Part shown: piece by piece, positions 33,719 through 46,551 of the stretch
How positions within the stretch are numbered: position 1 is the stretch's first letter
How the letters are laid out: each line of letters opens with the position of its first letter
Assembly: GCA_022701365.1 (NCBI GenBank)
Contig: JAKUHH010000395.1
Coordinates: forward strand, 186,001 to 250,000
Direction of reading: 5' to 3'
Source of the DNA: Mycocentrospora acerina
Taxonomy: Eukaryota; Ascomycota; Dothideomycetes; Pleosporales
DNA: 64,000 nucleotides
Position numbers and translations under genes: made by a program
Notes under the pieces: model-generated
What the model saw: the letters and a program-made list of their open reading frames with translations, nothing else
Told to the model about the DNA's origin: nothing
Databases searched by the model: none

Positions 33719-36237
33719 ATGCCGTCACACCTCACCCGCGTCGTCTTCCGCAGCATCATCGCCAACGAGCCCCTTCTCTACCGCGGCTGCCGACTACGTG
33801 CCCGCCCCTCGGTCCTCGCCCACCATGGCATGCGCGCGCTGCCCCCCGTCCACCAGCGCCGCACCTTCCTCAAGAACCTCGCCATCTTCAAGCAGCAGCG
33901 CAAGCTCAAGCCCATGGAAATGCCCCCGGGCATGGAGAAGATGGCCGACCTCGCCCAGGCACTGCGCACCGAGGTCCGCCCGCCGCCTTCCAAGGAAATC
34001 GCCGACGCCATCAAGGCCTTCTTTGCGCAGCGAAAGGGCACTTTTGAGGAGTTCCATATTTTGCTGGCGGAGAAGTCGTTCAAACATCTCATGGAGAATC
34101 CACAGGAGAGTGGAGAGCCTTGGTTCAGCGACAAGGAGCTGATGAACGATATCTTCCGACGCGGGCTCCTCAAAGCAAAGGAGCCAGAGTCGGCCGGGCA
34201 GAAGCACATTGATTTTGGTCTGGCTGTGCTAGAGGAAGTGGCTAGGATGCGGGGGTTAGAGAAAGAAGGGACGGAACAGACGACCCTCCAGCTGGAAAAA
34301 GTACAATTGCTGTCGCGATACGGCGCTGCCACCAAGGCGCGGGACATTGCTGTTGAAGGACACAAGTTCGACGCCAATGCAACCAATGGCCAAAAGGCCG
34401 TATCAAGGAATATCTGGAAGACTACACTTACTGGCATTGCTCGTGAGGGGAACACGGAGGAGATGCTGAAGACTGTTGATTTACTGCAGGAGTGTGCTGT
34501 ACCCTTAGTGCTGTCGCTGCAGAAAATCCTCGTGACTTTTTTTGCAGAGCATAATGAACTGGAAAAGGCAAAATACTGGTATTCGCAACCAGTCCATGTC
34601 AAAGAAGGCCACGAAGAAGCATACTCCAATAATAGCTCTCATATAGCCATGCTAAAAGCCTGTGCCATCAATGGCGACTTGACTTTTGGCCAACAGGTCG
34701 TAGCCTCGCTGCTCAAGGGCGCTATGCCCAACAAAGATGCCTGGGACGCGATATTTCTCTGGTCTGCCGCAATTGGCAAGGGTGTCGACGAGGTAGACCG
34801 GATGATGAGTGTCATGATTCGACGTAATGAAGAGGCACGGCAAAAGGATCCCTCGTTACCCATCCTAGAACCTGACGTCGAGACAATCAATGCTCTAGTC
34901 GAATTCTGCATATCGAGACAGGATCCTTACTCGGCTGAACGCTTTATAACCCTGGGAGAGAAGCGAGGTATCGAGCCCAACGAGAAAACATTCGCTATGC
35001 AGATGCAGTATCGACTCTCGGTAAAAGACATTGACGGCGCGAAAGCTGCATACTACAATCTGCAAGGCAACTTTGCGGGGTCTGAGGAGAGTGTGGTGGT
35101 CATCAATCAACTCATCCAAGCCCTGTGCCAGTCAAAGCATCACAACTTTGACGACACAATGGCCATTGTGGATGACTTGCACGAGCGCAAAGCCTATTTT
35201 GCTCCAGAAACTGTCGGAACATTATGTGTCCTCCACCTCCGTCGCAACGAGGTGGTGGATGCTCAAGACTTGCTCCAAGTGCATGCGCATCAATTCTCTC
35301 CGCCACAGCGCGCCATTATCCGAAAGGCTCTTCAGGCGTTTTTGATGGACGGTGAAACTAGCACGGCAGACGCCTGGGACACTTACCAAATCCTTCGCAA
35401 TGTGTTTTCCGAAACAGAGCGTTCAGACCGCATACTCATCATGAACGAATTCTTCGCACGAGAACGTTCTGATATGGCCTGCCATGTCTTCTTCCACATG
35501 CGCAACCACGTTGGCAGACTTCACAATGCCAACCGTGAAGTCTACATCGCGGCTTTCACCGGATTCGCGCGCTGCGCTGACGCAGAATCACTCGAGCTCG
35601 CACACAACCAACTCAAACTCGATCTCAACGTAGACATGGACACGCAACTGCGCAACTCGCTCATGCTCGCCTACGCCGCAACAGGAAATAACAAGAAAGC
35701 ACTACAGTTCTGGAGAGAAATTTGCGAAAGCAAAGAAGGCCCGTCGTACAACAGCATCGCCATTGCATTCCGTTCGTGCGAAGGTATGCCGTGGGGCGAC
35801 GAGCATGCAAAGTCCATCTGGGCGCGCTTGAAAGAGCGGGACGTTGACATTGACAAGAACATATGGACGGCATACATGTCTGCCATTTCGCGGAACCACC
35901 TCCACGACGAAGCGCAGGCGCTGATAGAAACCGTCGAAGATGAGTATGGTTTCACGCCTGATCTTGCCATGTAGGTCTTTCTCACTTTTTCTCTCTCTTC
36001 CTTCTCTCTATAGAAAATTTCTCAATGTCAAAGACCGCTCATTTTGCTAATTCATAACACAGTCTCGGTAACTGGTTCAACACTACCACCAACATTGAGA
36101 GACAGAGCCGCGTCGAGGAGTGGATCAAGCAGCGATACCCAGATGTATGGAAGGAGATGGAGGCTCTGGGCCATTGGGTAACAATGGATGGATTCGGGTA
36201 CCGACAGTACAACATCAATCGTAACTTGACCCCGTAG
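33719..36237 (+). CDS. Mitochondrial pentatricopeptide-repeat (PPR) protein
   Basis: An 808-aa helical-repeat protein in two exons (33719-35970 and 36063-36237). The ATG at 33719 starts an Arg-rich presequence (MPSHLTRVVFRSIIANEPLLYRGCRLRARPSV), so import into mitochondria is likely. Helix-turn-helix PPR-like repeats run through most of the protein, for example DVETINALVEFCISRQDPYSAERFITLGEKRGIEPNEKTF and SYNSIAIAFRSCEGMPWGDEHAKSIWARLKERDVDIDKNIWTAYMSAI. The short last exon ends with WKEMEALGHWVTMDGFGYRQYNI. Such proteins bind mitochondrial transcripts and promote processing or translation; a Cya5-like role is possible, but the target is unknown. The frame is open far upstream of the chosen ATG, over the GC-rich promoter, and is not coding there. 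Confidence 0.85.
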
Positions 36238-36747
36238 AGATATGTACGTATATATATATACATATAAAAAGAGAACGAGAAAGAAAAAAAATTCAGAAAC
36301 AAGTCCATGAGAACTGAGGACGTCTTCTTTTCAGAAAACTTTGCATATATGTGTGTATATATATTGAAAAAAAAGGTGTCATCTTATTCCGACTTTCTTC
36401 TTCATTTTTTTTCTTTCTTTCTAAAACTTGTCCTCATTATCATTACTATTCGATTGTTTGTCTCTCTATGCACACACACACACACACTCATTTTCCAAAA
36501 CGCTTCGAAAAGATGAAAAAAAAAGGAAAACCTCAGCCCTCCCCCCCAAACAAAGCGCAGCTCCACTCAAAGGAAAGAAGAAGGAAAATAAAAATAAAAA
36601 TAAGAGAATCATAACACCACGCTCCTTAACCCCCAAAGAAAAAGCCAAAGAGAGAACAAAAAACGCCACCCTTTTTACTAGATGCAATGCAATGCAACGT
36701 CATATCCATCTTCTTCATCTCCCTCGATTATTCTCTTGCAAATTTTT
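36238..36747. other. Low-complexity convergent intergenic region
   Basis: Poly-A, poly-T, CA-repeat (36469-36486) and AAAATAAAAATAA tracts between two convergent genes. No gene. Confidence 0.6.
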
Positions 36748-39287
36748 TTAATCCCGATTAATGACCCTCAGGCTCCGCCTTGGGTTGAGCAGCACACCCC
36801 TCGTGCCCCAGAAACTCGGTTCTTGCCCATCCATTATATCGTCTGTGATGCTCCCTGCACTGTCCCTTCGTCCCAAGTATGGTGCCGCGGCCGTGTATCC
36901 CGCCACGTTTTCTGAGCTGCCCCGCCCTAGATCAAAGCTCCCTGCTGCGTTGCTTCCACCTATCGTCCCGGCAGCCTGTCGTTCGGAGCTTGTCTTTGCT
37001 TGCGACGAAACAAATGTGCCGGTTTTCTCCTGGTTGGCGCGGGCAGTCATGATTGCGGCGTGGTTCTTCCAGATCTGGACTTGCTTGCGGTAGATGAATG
37101 CGCAGAAGGCGAAGTAGCCGGCAATGATGGCGAATACCCCGGCGATGACACCGGCAATGATGGCACCGACGTTAGTACCGGAGCCGTTTTGGAATGATCC
37201 TGAGGGACCCACGATTTGGGTGATGATCGAGCCGTCGGGGCCCGTTACGGTGTAGGTCAGTGGTTTGCCTGTTGCGAGAGGTCCTTTGGTGGCGGTTTGG
37301 ACGGGCGCGGTGAGAGTTGCTCCGCCTGTTGCTGCACCACCGATAACCTTTTGAACAGGAACTGGGACTGCGTAGCCGTATGAGCCTTGCAGACCGGCAC
37401 CAACGCCATAGCCTCGCTGGTTTGCCTGTTGACCTAGCGAATTGCCGGTGCTGCTCATATCGCCCGCTGTAACTCTGGAGAGCCTTGTCTCCTGTAAGGG
37501 CAGTGAATTGATCAGACCACGAAAGACTGGTCATGTTAAAAACGTAGATACCAGGGCTCTCACAACCTATCTCTGTTCCAATGTAACCGCCCAAAACGAC
37601 CATCTGGCCGTCCCAGACATGGCACGCGTGGCCCGCACGGGCATATGGAACTGATTGACCATTCTGGTCGACTTGGATCCAGGTAAAAGAAGGGACGGAC
37701 AAGATCCACATGTCATCTTTTTGCGTCTGAGCTGCGGCTGGCTGGAGGTTCTGACCGCCGAACATGTAGACGTTGTAAGAGGAACCACTACAACAAGCAT
37801 ATCAATACAAGAACACAAAAGGTAAGGAGACGAGACTTACTCTGCAGCGGCTGCAACGACTGTGCAAGGGTTGACGCGGTACTCTGGCATCGTACCAGAT
37901 GTACTCTGCTTGTACCAGGTCGACTTTGCAATGTCGTAGACGTCGATGACATTCATTTGCGTCTAGATTCAATGTCAGCTTCTAGTGTTCCCGACTTCTT
38001 GCAAAGACCAAACTTACGAAAGTATCGTTGTCACCACCAGTGAGTCCGATTAAAAGTCCCTCATCACCAAAACCAGGGACGTAAACAAGAGCGCCATCGG
38101 CCCTCTCAGGGAAAGACCCAGTGCTTTGGAGACCGCCATCGGTAATGTTCCTGAATACGCCGTCTGTGCCTGCTGTCTTTCCATCCTTCAAAGACTCGAT
38201 AGCGTTGTTACTGTGGCCAGGAAACGTAAACTCGAGCAAGCTCTTCAAATACACCCTCGCGACCTGATTGCTCCAGCCCTCTGTGGTGAAGTCGTCCAGA
38301 TGGCCTCCAAAGTACCACCCCCTGCCCAATGTAGCCACGCTGAACCCCGCTCCTTCCGCTGCACGTTGCACACTTTGTCCGTCCGCTTCCGCATTCTCGC
38401 CAGCTGACGTCTTGGGATCCTTGTGCTCGACCCACTTTTTGCTACCAATGTTGTATTCCCAGATCGAGTTCGGCCCGGGAGCGGCCTTGGGATTGTCGGA
38501 GAACTGACCGCCATAGAGCCAGAGCGAATCCTGCGAGGCCCAGAGCTGTCCGAGGGAGACGGCGGGAGGGCCACTGGGCTTAGGAAGACCAGTGAGAGAT
38601 GGATTGGATATTTGCCATGACTTGGTCAGATCGAGGGTGAGGAAGTCGTTGGCTGCGCTGGAGTTAGTATTTGGTTGGGCTAGTCTTGGCCCGAGTACTG
38701 GACGACTTACTCCATGTATTGCTGCTCTGCTTTGCATCTGTGATTGTGCGGAATCCGTACATGTAGAGTGTACCGTTGACGATGGTGCTCTGTCCACTCC
38801 ATCGCTTGCACACCTGAACAGCGGTGTCATCCCTCTTCATTAGCGCGGATTCCTCCGCTCGCATCCTGACGGCGTTTGCTGGAATGCTGCTAGCTCGTGC
38901 TCCAATCCGTGTCATGGGGTTGAATTGAATTATAGGCAGCATCAACGCCAGCACAAGCGCCAATAAACCAAGTCGGTAGAGCCTCGAGCTCGACATGAAC
39001 GGCTGGCTTTGGCGCAAAGTAGGCGATGTTGTCGATTCGCGATCCTCGTCTTCGTCAAACACCGACTCCCATTCATCCTCCTCGTCATTCTGGTCCTCGT
39101 GCTCTCCAAAGACATCGTGCCGGCTCCGGAACCTGACCGTCCTGACTGGCCTCAGCTGGCCCAATGCAATAGGCGTTGGGCTGCGTTCGCCTCTTACTTT
39201 CTCCTCGTCCACGAGTCCAACTTCTGTGAATATGCTCCGTCGACGGACAGGCGGACCGAACGCGGGTTGAAGTCGTACTTGCTCCAT
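36748..39287 (-). CDS. Kelch-repeat membrane protein
   Basis: Kelch beta-propeller protein with two membrane segments. Exons: 39287-38711, 38652-38018, 37962-37841, 37787 to about 37500, and a last exon ending at 36748. The N-terminal 100 residues are acidic and cytosolic; LGLLALVLALMLPIIQF is a signal anchor. Kelch blades include GTLYMYGF, SLWLYGGQFSDNPK, GRGWYFGGHLDDF, GLLIGLTGGDND, YNVYMFGGQN and GQMVVLGGYIG. A second membrane helix (VGAIIAGVIAGVFAIIAGYFAFCAFIYRKQ) precedes a Ser/Gly-rich tail. The join between exons 4 and 5 is uncertain. The kelch frame (NMTSLSWSDQFTALTG) and the tail frame (MSSTGNSLGQQANQRGYG) differ by one base, and at least three GT..AG pairs could bridge them. Function unknown; related fungal proteins are poorly studied. 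Confidence 0.8.
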
Positions 39288-40487
39288 GGCGCCTGGTGCG
39301 TGATCGCGTGCGGCGTACGAGTGGCAAAAAAAAATAGGGCAAATGTTGAACACAAGTAATTGTCGTCGAGATCGAGGCAGGAACGAAATCAACAGTCCAC
39401 AAGCTGAACTGACATTGGGCAGAGGCGAGTGTCGAACCACCCGGTAGGGATGTGGTACTGCGAGATGGCGATATGCACTCCACAGAATGTCAAACAGCGG
39501 CCTAGTACCAGCAAGCACAACAGTGGAGCTCAATCAAAAAGCCCCCTTCAATCAAGGGCGAGATGTGTGAGCAAAGCTGAACAGAACAAAGCAGAGCAGA
39601 GCACGGTGATGATCAGGCATCACATTACTGAGCGCCTCGCCCCCCTCCCATCTTCCCTTGGCTCGGTTACTCCCCACCCCGATGCGCCCGCCGTGCCGTT
39701 TGAGCTCGAGGCCGCGCACGTCATGAGGCTGCTTTTGCGCCGTGAGCAGCAATGATTGTTCCAAACACGGTCAACGACAGGGGCGAGGTTGCGAGATTCA
39801 TTGGTCCATGCTGGCCCGCACGCATGAGAATTAAGCGTGACATGAGCCAAGACAAGTGGGTTGATCAAGGAATGCTCACCTCGCACGCCGGCATCAGCGA
39901 TTGATTCGAACAAGCCCAGCCCCGCCTCCCTCTCGTCCCTGAATTTCGTCGTGAATACGTAGCTACTTCCTTGCTCTGCCGAAAAACAGTCAATCTGCGC
40001 GCTCAGGGTCTTTGGTCAGGTCGTCGTCGTTGTGTCCGCTGCTGCTATTGCTATCTTTGTTCCCTTCCGCCCCATGCACACAAGCAATCGATACACCACC
40101 AGCACCCTTTAGCGTTCCACCTGACATGTCGTATCGCGTGTATAAGCACGCTGCGACGGGCAATTCGATAACTCTAGCGTATCGTTTAGAGTGCGCTATG
40201 TGCTGCGCTGTTCTAAAAAAAAGTTGCGTGCAGCTGCTCAGCGGCGGGAAGAACGGTCAGTAGCTCGCGAGACGGGGTGTGTATGTGTCAGGTCAGCAGA
40301 TCCCGACCACAAGGCATTTTCCCAAGTCCATTATTGCGACTACCGCGACAAATGTTTATGATAGGAAGCAACGACAGGTACTGCCTTCTCTCCCGGCTGT
40401 TGAGACACCACAGCAGCGGATTATCGATGCGTAAGAATCATGCGCAACGTTGCTTCCTGCCTCATTCTTGCCTCCTTTGTCAACACA
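39288..40487. other. Intergenic
   Basis: Upstream of the Kelch gene and downstream of the tyrosinase gene. Only unsupported short ORFs; no RNA genes seen. Confidence 0.4.
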
Positions 40488-42899
40488 TTACTGCTGGGAT
40501 GTCCATGCCATCTGCACGTGCTTCTCGCTTCCATTGTCGTCTTCGTCCTGCTCCTCGACTCGTCCGCCTTTGCTTCTCGCAATATGCAGCAAATGCTTAA
40601 ACCCACCCTGCGCCACTGGAAACGCGTCTCTTGTCGGCGATTTAACTCTCGCAAAACTAACTTCCATCCCAATGCCCCCTATAGTCTCCACTTCCACAAC
40701 GCCATCACCGGCCTATCGACGAGTCAGTTCGGATATAAGAAGCAAACGTGAAAGCGTACATGATGAACAAGGAAAACTCACAACCGAGACCCTCCAATTT
40801 AGATTCCTTTCCAAGTATCTTTTCACATCTTCCTCTCCCATACTCTCTAGCAACCCCATCCCCACACGATTTTCAAGCGCCCTGGTCAGTACTACGACGC
40901 CGTTTTCCTCCGCCCTGTCCATTTCCATTTGAACACCTTTCGCCTGGAAGCCAGTAAAGCCCACAAAGCTTGCGTCACGCATCCAGTTTGCTGTGTCGGT
41001 ATTGGAGGCAGTCTTGTCAGCTTCGCCTGCGGCACCAAGGAAGACATAGACTTTGGCTGCAATGCCGGGGTTTCGAGTGCGAATGTTGACAAAATATTGA
41101 TATTCAAACACGCTCGGTTGGGGTTGACTGAAAGGACGTAGCGCTGCTGTAGTTTCTACGGTCATCGGTGGCTGGTCTTTGACAATGGTTGAGATTCTTG
41201 TTTCAACCGTACTCATAGGCTGTTCCTCGGCGATGGCTGAAGACGTGAAAGCATACTCCCGCGTGATCGACGAGGCTGTAGAAGAGCCTATGGGAGCAGG
41301 CCAAACTATGGGAACCCCTCCCTTGAACAAGAATTGAGAGGTTGCCTTCTCTCCGTACAGCGCGTTGACCCGCCGGACAAGAGTGGCTTCCTCCGATAAT
41401 CCGATAAGTTCTGGATACGTGTATCCGAAGATGGTGTGATCACGGACAGATGCTGAGGTCCAGAATTCTCCCAGATTGTTGCGGTGGAAGGGATGCAAAG
41501 CTATTACCGTTAGTGAGGATGATGGCAAAGGAGGAAGTCAGGCACGTACGGGTCGTCTCGTCTGCCCAAGAATATTTAGGGACTGTAAAGGTAGGCTTAG
41601 GATTTGTATGGTTGGTAACATAGCTCTCTGGATTCAGAGCCTGCCACATTGCAAGCATACGATCAGTATTGCTAGCCACTGCATCAGCGACTTGCAGGTA
41701 TCAGCTCGAGAGACTGTCCACTTACGCATGCAACAACCAAAACACTGGATCAAATGCGGAGTATGCAATACTCGTCAGATACCCGTCGTTTCCCACAGTG
41801 TTGTGAATTGAGTCGTGAACCGACTCTAGACTGTCCACCACCACACCACTGAGCTCGCTCTCCACCATGTTGTTGCTGAAATTATGGTATTCCTTCTGCA
41901 TGGCCAACATGTAGTACGTACGTTTCCGGAGATTCTCTCTATTCGCATCGAGTTGGTACGCGACTTTGAAGTCCTGGCTCTCTGCGTCCGCGTCTTTGCT
42001 CGTGGGAAACCGCTTCGTTGAGTTCCAGCGCGTAAATTCGGGACCGGCACCTCTGAAGGCATCAACAGGTAATGGATGGAACGTGTATGAATAAAGTGGA
42101 TTCGGTACGTCGATTTTGACTGAAGAGTTTCCGTCTGGGAGTTCAATCGTTGCTGTGCGCTTTTGTACACAAGCCGGATACGACCCTTCGCCTTCTGGGG
42201 GCACGGCTGCTGCATCCCAGTAGGGCAGTCTGAGGGTTTGAAGCGCAACACTCATTCGATGCTTGAATTCGCCGCTTGGAAACTGCGAAATAGCTTCTTG
42301 CGCGTTCAGGTACAGAAGCTCCTATTGGTTGTGAGTAAAAAATGAATCGAGCAGGAGCGCCCTCTTTACCTCGAACAAAGCAAGATATGGTCTGTGCCAC
42401 GTTGGGAATATGTTACTGCTGTGCGCACAATACCCATCTCTTCCTTTTGGATGCCTCTCTACACCATCCCACGCCACAAATGGTCGGCCATGTATACCTA
42501 TTGATGATTAGTACAGGCTTTACTATTTTGATGAAGCGGTCGTCAGCTGTGGATAGAGCCTGTACCAGAGATCTGGAAGTAAGATAGCTTGTCGTCCTGA
42601 CTCTTGTTCTGAAGACGCTGCAAGGCGAGCAGGTAAACGTTGAATTGATCAATATCTCGCTCCAGTTCGCGAATTTCTAACCGAGGATGAGTTGTATCAA
42701 CACCAAGCCCAGGGATACCGAGCACGAGATGGACAAGGTGAATAGTGTTGTTTTCCTGTCGTTTCACAAAATCAACGGCGTTTTTTCTGACCTGGCTCCT
42801 TTGGCTTGCTATAATCGGAGTCGAAACGGCAGGTAAGCAGAGTACACCGATACATGAAAACAGTAATATGAAAACACCAGCAAGCCGTCTCTTCGCCAT
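40488..42899 (-). CDS. Secreted tyrosinase (copper polyphenol oxidase)
   Basis: Type-3 copper enzyme oxidising monophenols and diphenols to quinones, often for melanin-like pigments. Six exons (42899-42566, 42497-42370, 42321-41726, 41671-41550, 41500-40782, 40712-40488) give 707 aa. A signal peptide is evident (MAKRRLAGVFILLFSCIGVLCLPAVS). The CuA site shows IHGRPFVAWDGV, CAHSSNIFPTWHRPYLALFE; CuB shows VHDSIHNTVG and FDPVFWLLHANTDRM. The CuB signature has Leu-His where many relatives have His-His. The C-terminal third (after SWADETTPLHPFHRNNLGEFWTS) contains FEYQYFVNIRTRNPGIAAKVYVFLG, the domain of ascomycete tyrosinases that may shield the active site. The last exon is needed: reading through its GTGAGT donor leads to an early stop and loses VVEVETIGGIGMEV. 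Confidence 0.9.
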
Positions 42900-44032
42900 G
42901 TGTAGTCCTACCCCAGAATTAGAATTGTAAAATTGAACAGACATTTCATAAAAGTCGACAAAGAGTAGCCAGCCCACTGCAAACTTGTGCTCAGCTCCCC
43001 ACTCAAGCAATATAGCGAGGAGTGAAAGCAAAGAGGTCACCTTTCCGTATCAATCTCAAACATGGAATTGTTAGCAGCTTATCAAATGGAGCCCCGTCGT
43101 CACTTTGAGGCCGCGTGCTACAGACGGAAATGATGCTGCACTCACATCGCACAGGGTTTGTGCAATGTAGAATACAAGTTCAAAGGAGGTATAGCAACCA
43201 AGACGGTGAAAGCTGTCAGGACACAGCTCTATTCCACTATGCCATGCAAGCCAAAAAGGTACTATGATCTATCATCTGATAGATCATAGAATAGAACAGT
43301 ACATATCCTCAGGTTGAACCACTTCCTGACAAAAGCTATCATGATTAAATCCATTCCCAGCAAATTGACTTGAAGAGTATTGCAAGAGGTGCGAGACATG
43401 TTGTTAGCTCAAAACATCAGATTGCTTGATTCTAAGGCGCATCCTAGCAGCATTGTCGTCAATTGAGCCTCTTTACGCCCGCAAAAGGTGAGAGGTGATT
43501 GGCTGTGTGATGCTGATGTTTGTTAGTGTAACGAGGGCAGCAACGACTGGGGATCGACCCACTTTCACGTAACTCGTCACAAATCAGTCAACCAATGGAC
43601 AAAGTGAACACCGGTCATACAATCCGCAAGCAAGCATGCAACTGGGTGGAGACAATGTACGACATGTATATGGGCACGACTTCCTACTTCGCTATTGCCG
43701 CTGTCGACTTCCTAGTAGTCGGCGTAATGTATCGCAATATCACGGGTTCTAGTAAAAAGCTTGCCCATAAAAAGATGCAAACAGAACAGAATACACACTT
43801 CCCGTGGGTTTATCACGAATCCCAATCATCCCATCCATGACACCTCAAAAACTCCCGCCTCCTTGCTTATACAAAACCTACAACAGACAAATCTGTAGCT
43901 GAGTGAACCACATCATGAGTTTTCACTACTCCGACTCATCATTGAAGTTCAGGATTCATCTTGCTCAAGTTCTAGTGTGAACACATCTGGAGGCACAAAC
44001 CATGCAGGCTCTCCTGGAAGAACAGACGCTTC
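42900..44032. other. Intergenic with a perfect 13-bp palindrome
   Basis: Upstream of tyrosinase. Contains an inverted repeat at 43262-43289 (arms CTATGATCTATCA and TGATAGATCATAG, 2-bp spacer). An 81-codon ORF at 43595-43840 lacks supporting features. Confidence 0.5.
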
Positions 44033-46122
44033 CTAAGCATGGTCTCCGTTGCCCGTCTCGTCATGATGCATCTCGGTTCCGTGAAACGCGTCGCCAAACG
44101 CTGAATCGTCCACAAGATCCAAGTCCAAATTATCGTCGTGCCCAAAATCTGCAAGTGCGTCGCCAGCTGTGTCGAGGTTGTCGAAGCTTCCAAAGTCGGC
44201 AGTATCAAACATGCTGCCTGCTTCAGTATCTATGTTTGATTGAGGTAAAGTATTTGAGTCCGTCGCGGAGAGATTATTGCTGGTGGTAGATTGTTGGACA
44301 GATGTGTCTGCATGCTGTGCATCGCCTGACGATTGCCCGCCAACATTGACCCAATCCTTGTCGAGTGAATTTGTCATGCCTGACATCTCCACATCGAGAT
44401 CTAGCAGGTCGTTTCCAGCGTCTGTGTCCAGGTTTGAGGCCTGTTGATCGAATGCCGGGGGCTGGGAGGTATTGCCAGTGTGTGCGTGTGGTGTACCAGC
44501 AGCAGACTGCGACTGAGAAGGTGGTTGCGACATTCGCGGCATCGAAAAGTTCCCAGGAGTTCCAGCCAGAGATCCAGACCCGTACTGATCGAGCAAACTG
44601 GCTGCTGTGTTATCGGCTTCCATTGCTCCATCATTGTTCATGCCATTCGAGGTACCGTTCGCACTTTGTTGTGCTCCGTGTCCGTTTACTTGAACTTTTT
44701 GTGGCTCCGGTTGTTGTATTTCAATGTATCCACCTTTTTCTACGCACACAACCGACTTCTTTGCATCAAACGTCACTCCCAACGACTTCTCAAGGTCCTG
44801 TACCACTGCTTCTGACGGGTCTGGCCCATCGCTCTCGCCGTCTGATGTCCGTGAGAGATCTCGCAGCCGGCGCTCAGCCTTGATGTACGTTCGAGTCCGC
44901 TTCAGTTGACTCATCTTTCTCGCATGGTCTGCCTTCATCTTATCGATCTCGGCTTGTTCCTTTGAAGTGTACTCTGACACACGCTTTTCAAAGTCCTTTA
45001 GCTGCGCGGGGTCTAGCTTGTAATAGTCCTTAACCTGGTAGGCGTCCTTGGTAGAGTCGGCATTCTCTGCACCTGGGGCGTCCAGTATGCCAGCTGTCAA
45101 GGGGGCCAACTCGCCCATGAGACCTAATCCAAGATCAATAGGCGCAATCTTACCCATGGCATATGGCGACGAGAATATCTCTTCCATCCACTCGTGGTGT
45201 TGCTTGTATCTGGAGAGACTGATCTCGCGGGGAGTGAGGTAGTCGAAAGCGTCATGAGTAGCATTCTCCTCGTCGTCAAGCGTAGGATCCGCAGCAACGA
45301 GGCCTGAGGCGGGCGGACGAGCTTGAGGCTGGGGTGGTAAGCCGCGTTGTCGCTTGGCTGGCGGAGGCTGGGCAACGTAGGGCCGTCCGGGCTGCATGGG
45401 GTTGTAGTAGGGCTGCTGGCCCCTCATGGCGGCCGGCTGTCCAAACTCGACCTTGGGCCACTTGGCCTGGTCATGAAGCATGAACTCCTTGCGCTGGAGT
45501 TGCCCCATGGCCTGCAGCTGGGCGCGCGCCTGCAGTATCGCATGCATCTCTCGCGGTATCGGTATTTGGTTGGCGGGGACTCGGTGGTTTGCCTCTGCGG
45601 GACGGTAGTGGATCAGCCACAGGTTGGGGTCGAATGCGCCAGGCCCTGCGGCGATTCTGTAGCGGAAGCGGGCGTGCATGGCGTAGGGCTCGTGGGGGTA
45701 GATGTAGCCGCTGTTGTGGACGAGCACCTGCAGCGTGTAGCCGCGCGCATTCATGTCGTAGGCCGTCTCGGCGTCGGCCCACACGACGCCGTCCGAGGCA
45801 AAGTGCGTGTGCATGCGCGGCGGCTGCCAGGCGAGCACGACGGTGCCATCCTGGGGCGGCGACGCGAAGTAGGTCCAGGCGACCGGCGACGTGTCGCGCA
45901 CAATCTGCGGGCCCTTGATGAGGTACTCGAGCGCCTGCGCCGGCTGCAGGCTGGGCAGCGTCGGGAAGCGGTACGACGAGATCAGATGGACGTGGGCGAG
46001 CTGCGGCGTTGGCGTTAGCGGTGCAGAGAGAGCATGGCGCGCTGCCAGAGAGCACCCACCAGGTGAGGCGGCACCTGCGCGCTCGGGTCGGCGGCATTGT
46101 ACGCCTGCTGCATGCCGTACAT
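44033..46122 (-). CDS. SWI/SNF-RSC complex subunit Ssr4-like (DUF1750)
   Basis: Fungal chromatin-remodelling subunit of 676 aa, two exons (46122-46060 and 46000-44033). Exon 1 is MYGMQQAYNAADPSAQVPPHL; the intron (GTGGGT..GCTAAC..CCGCAG) joins it to LAHVHLISSYRFPTLPSLQPAQALEYLIKGPQIVRDTSPVAWTYFASPP. This is the Ssr4 N-terminal domain order: VPPHxL, HVHxISSxRFP, and DGTVVLAWQPPR. The middle is Pro/Gln-rich with YLTPREISLSRYKQHHEWMEEIFSSPYAMGKI. A coiled-coil-like basic segment follows (about KDFEKRVSEYTSKEQAEIDKM). The C-terminus is acidic and low-complexity (DNLDLDLVDDSAFGD). Nuclear. Reading through the intron gives a stop, which supports the splice. A minority chance remains that it is only a distant paralogue. 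Confidence 0.82.
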
Positions 46123-46551
46123 GGTGCTGGAGGGGATGCGACAGCGGAGCCGCGGGCGAGGATGCGGAGAGAGGGCGCGGGCGCGGGCAGATGCCGAGTG
46201 TCGGTTGTCGAGTGTCGAGGCGGGTTGTTGGGCGCGTCGAGCATCCAGCGTCGCGACTGCGCTGCCAAGCCTGCAGGTCTGCTTACGTAAACAATGTCTG
46301 GCACTTCTCTTGCTTGCCCATGCATGCCTCACACAGTCACATGACCATGCCTCTAGCGCCTTCGACGCGCGCCTGCCCTGTCCATCTCACCGTTGCAAGC
46401 AAACATGTGTCAGGCTGCGTCAAGTGCACGGAAAGGATTCAATGCATCGAAGGCATCATGTCGTCCCAGCGACAGCGGCTCAATTGTATTAATATATAGA
46501 GTTCACTCTACCTTGCAAGCATTCATCGTTAAACAAATCATCAATCACGCT
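46123..46551. other. Intergenic between Ssr4-like and terpene synthase genes
   Basis: Ssr4 promoter and terpene-synthase 3' flank. No gene. Confidence 0.4.

Noticed and set aside
43595..43840. 81-codon plus-strand ORF with a hydrophobic centre
   Set aside because: Short, single, with no signal peptide, family match or codon evidence.
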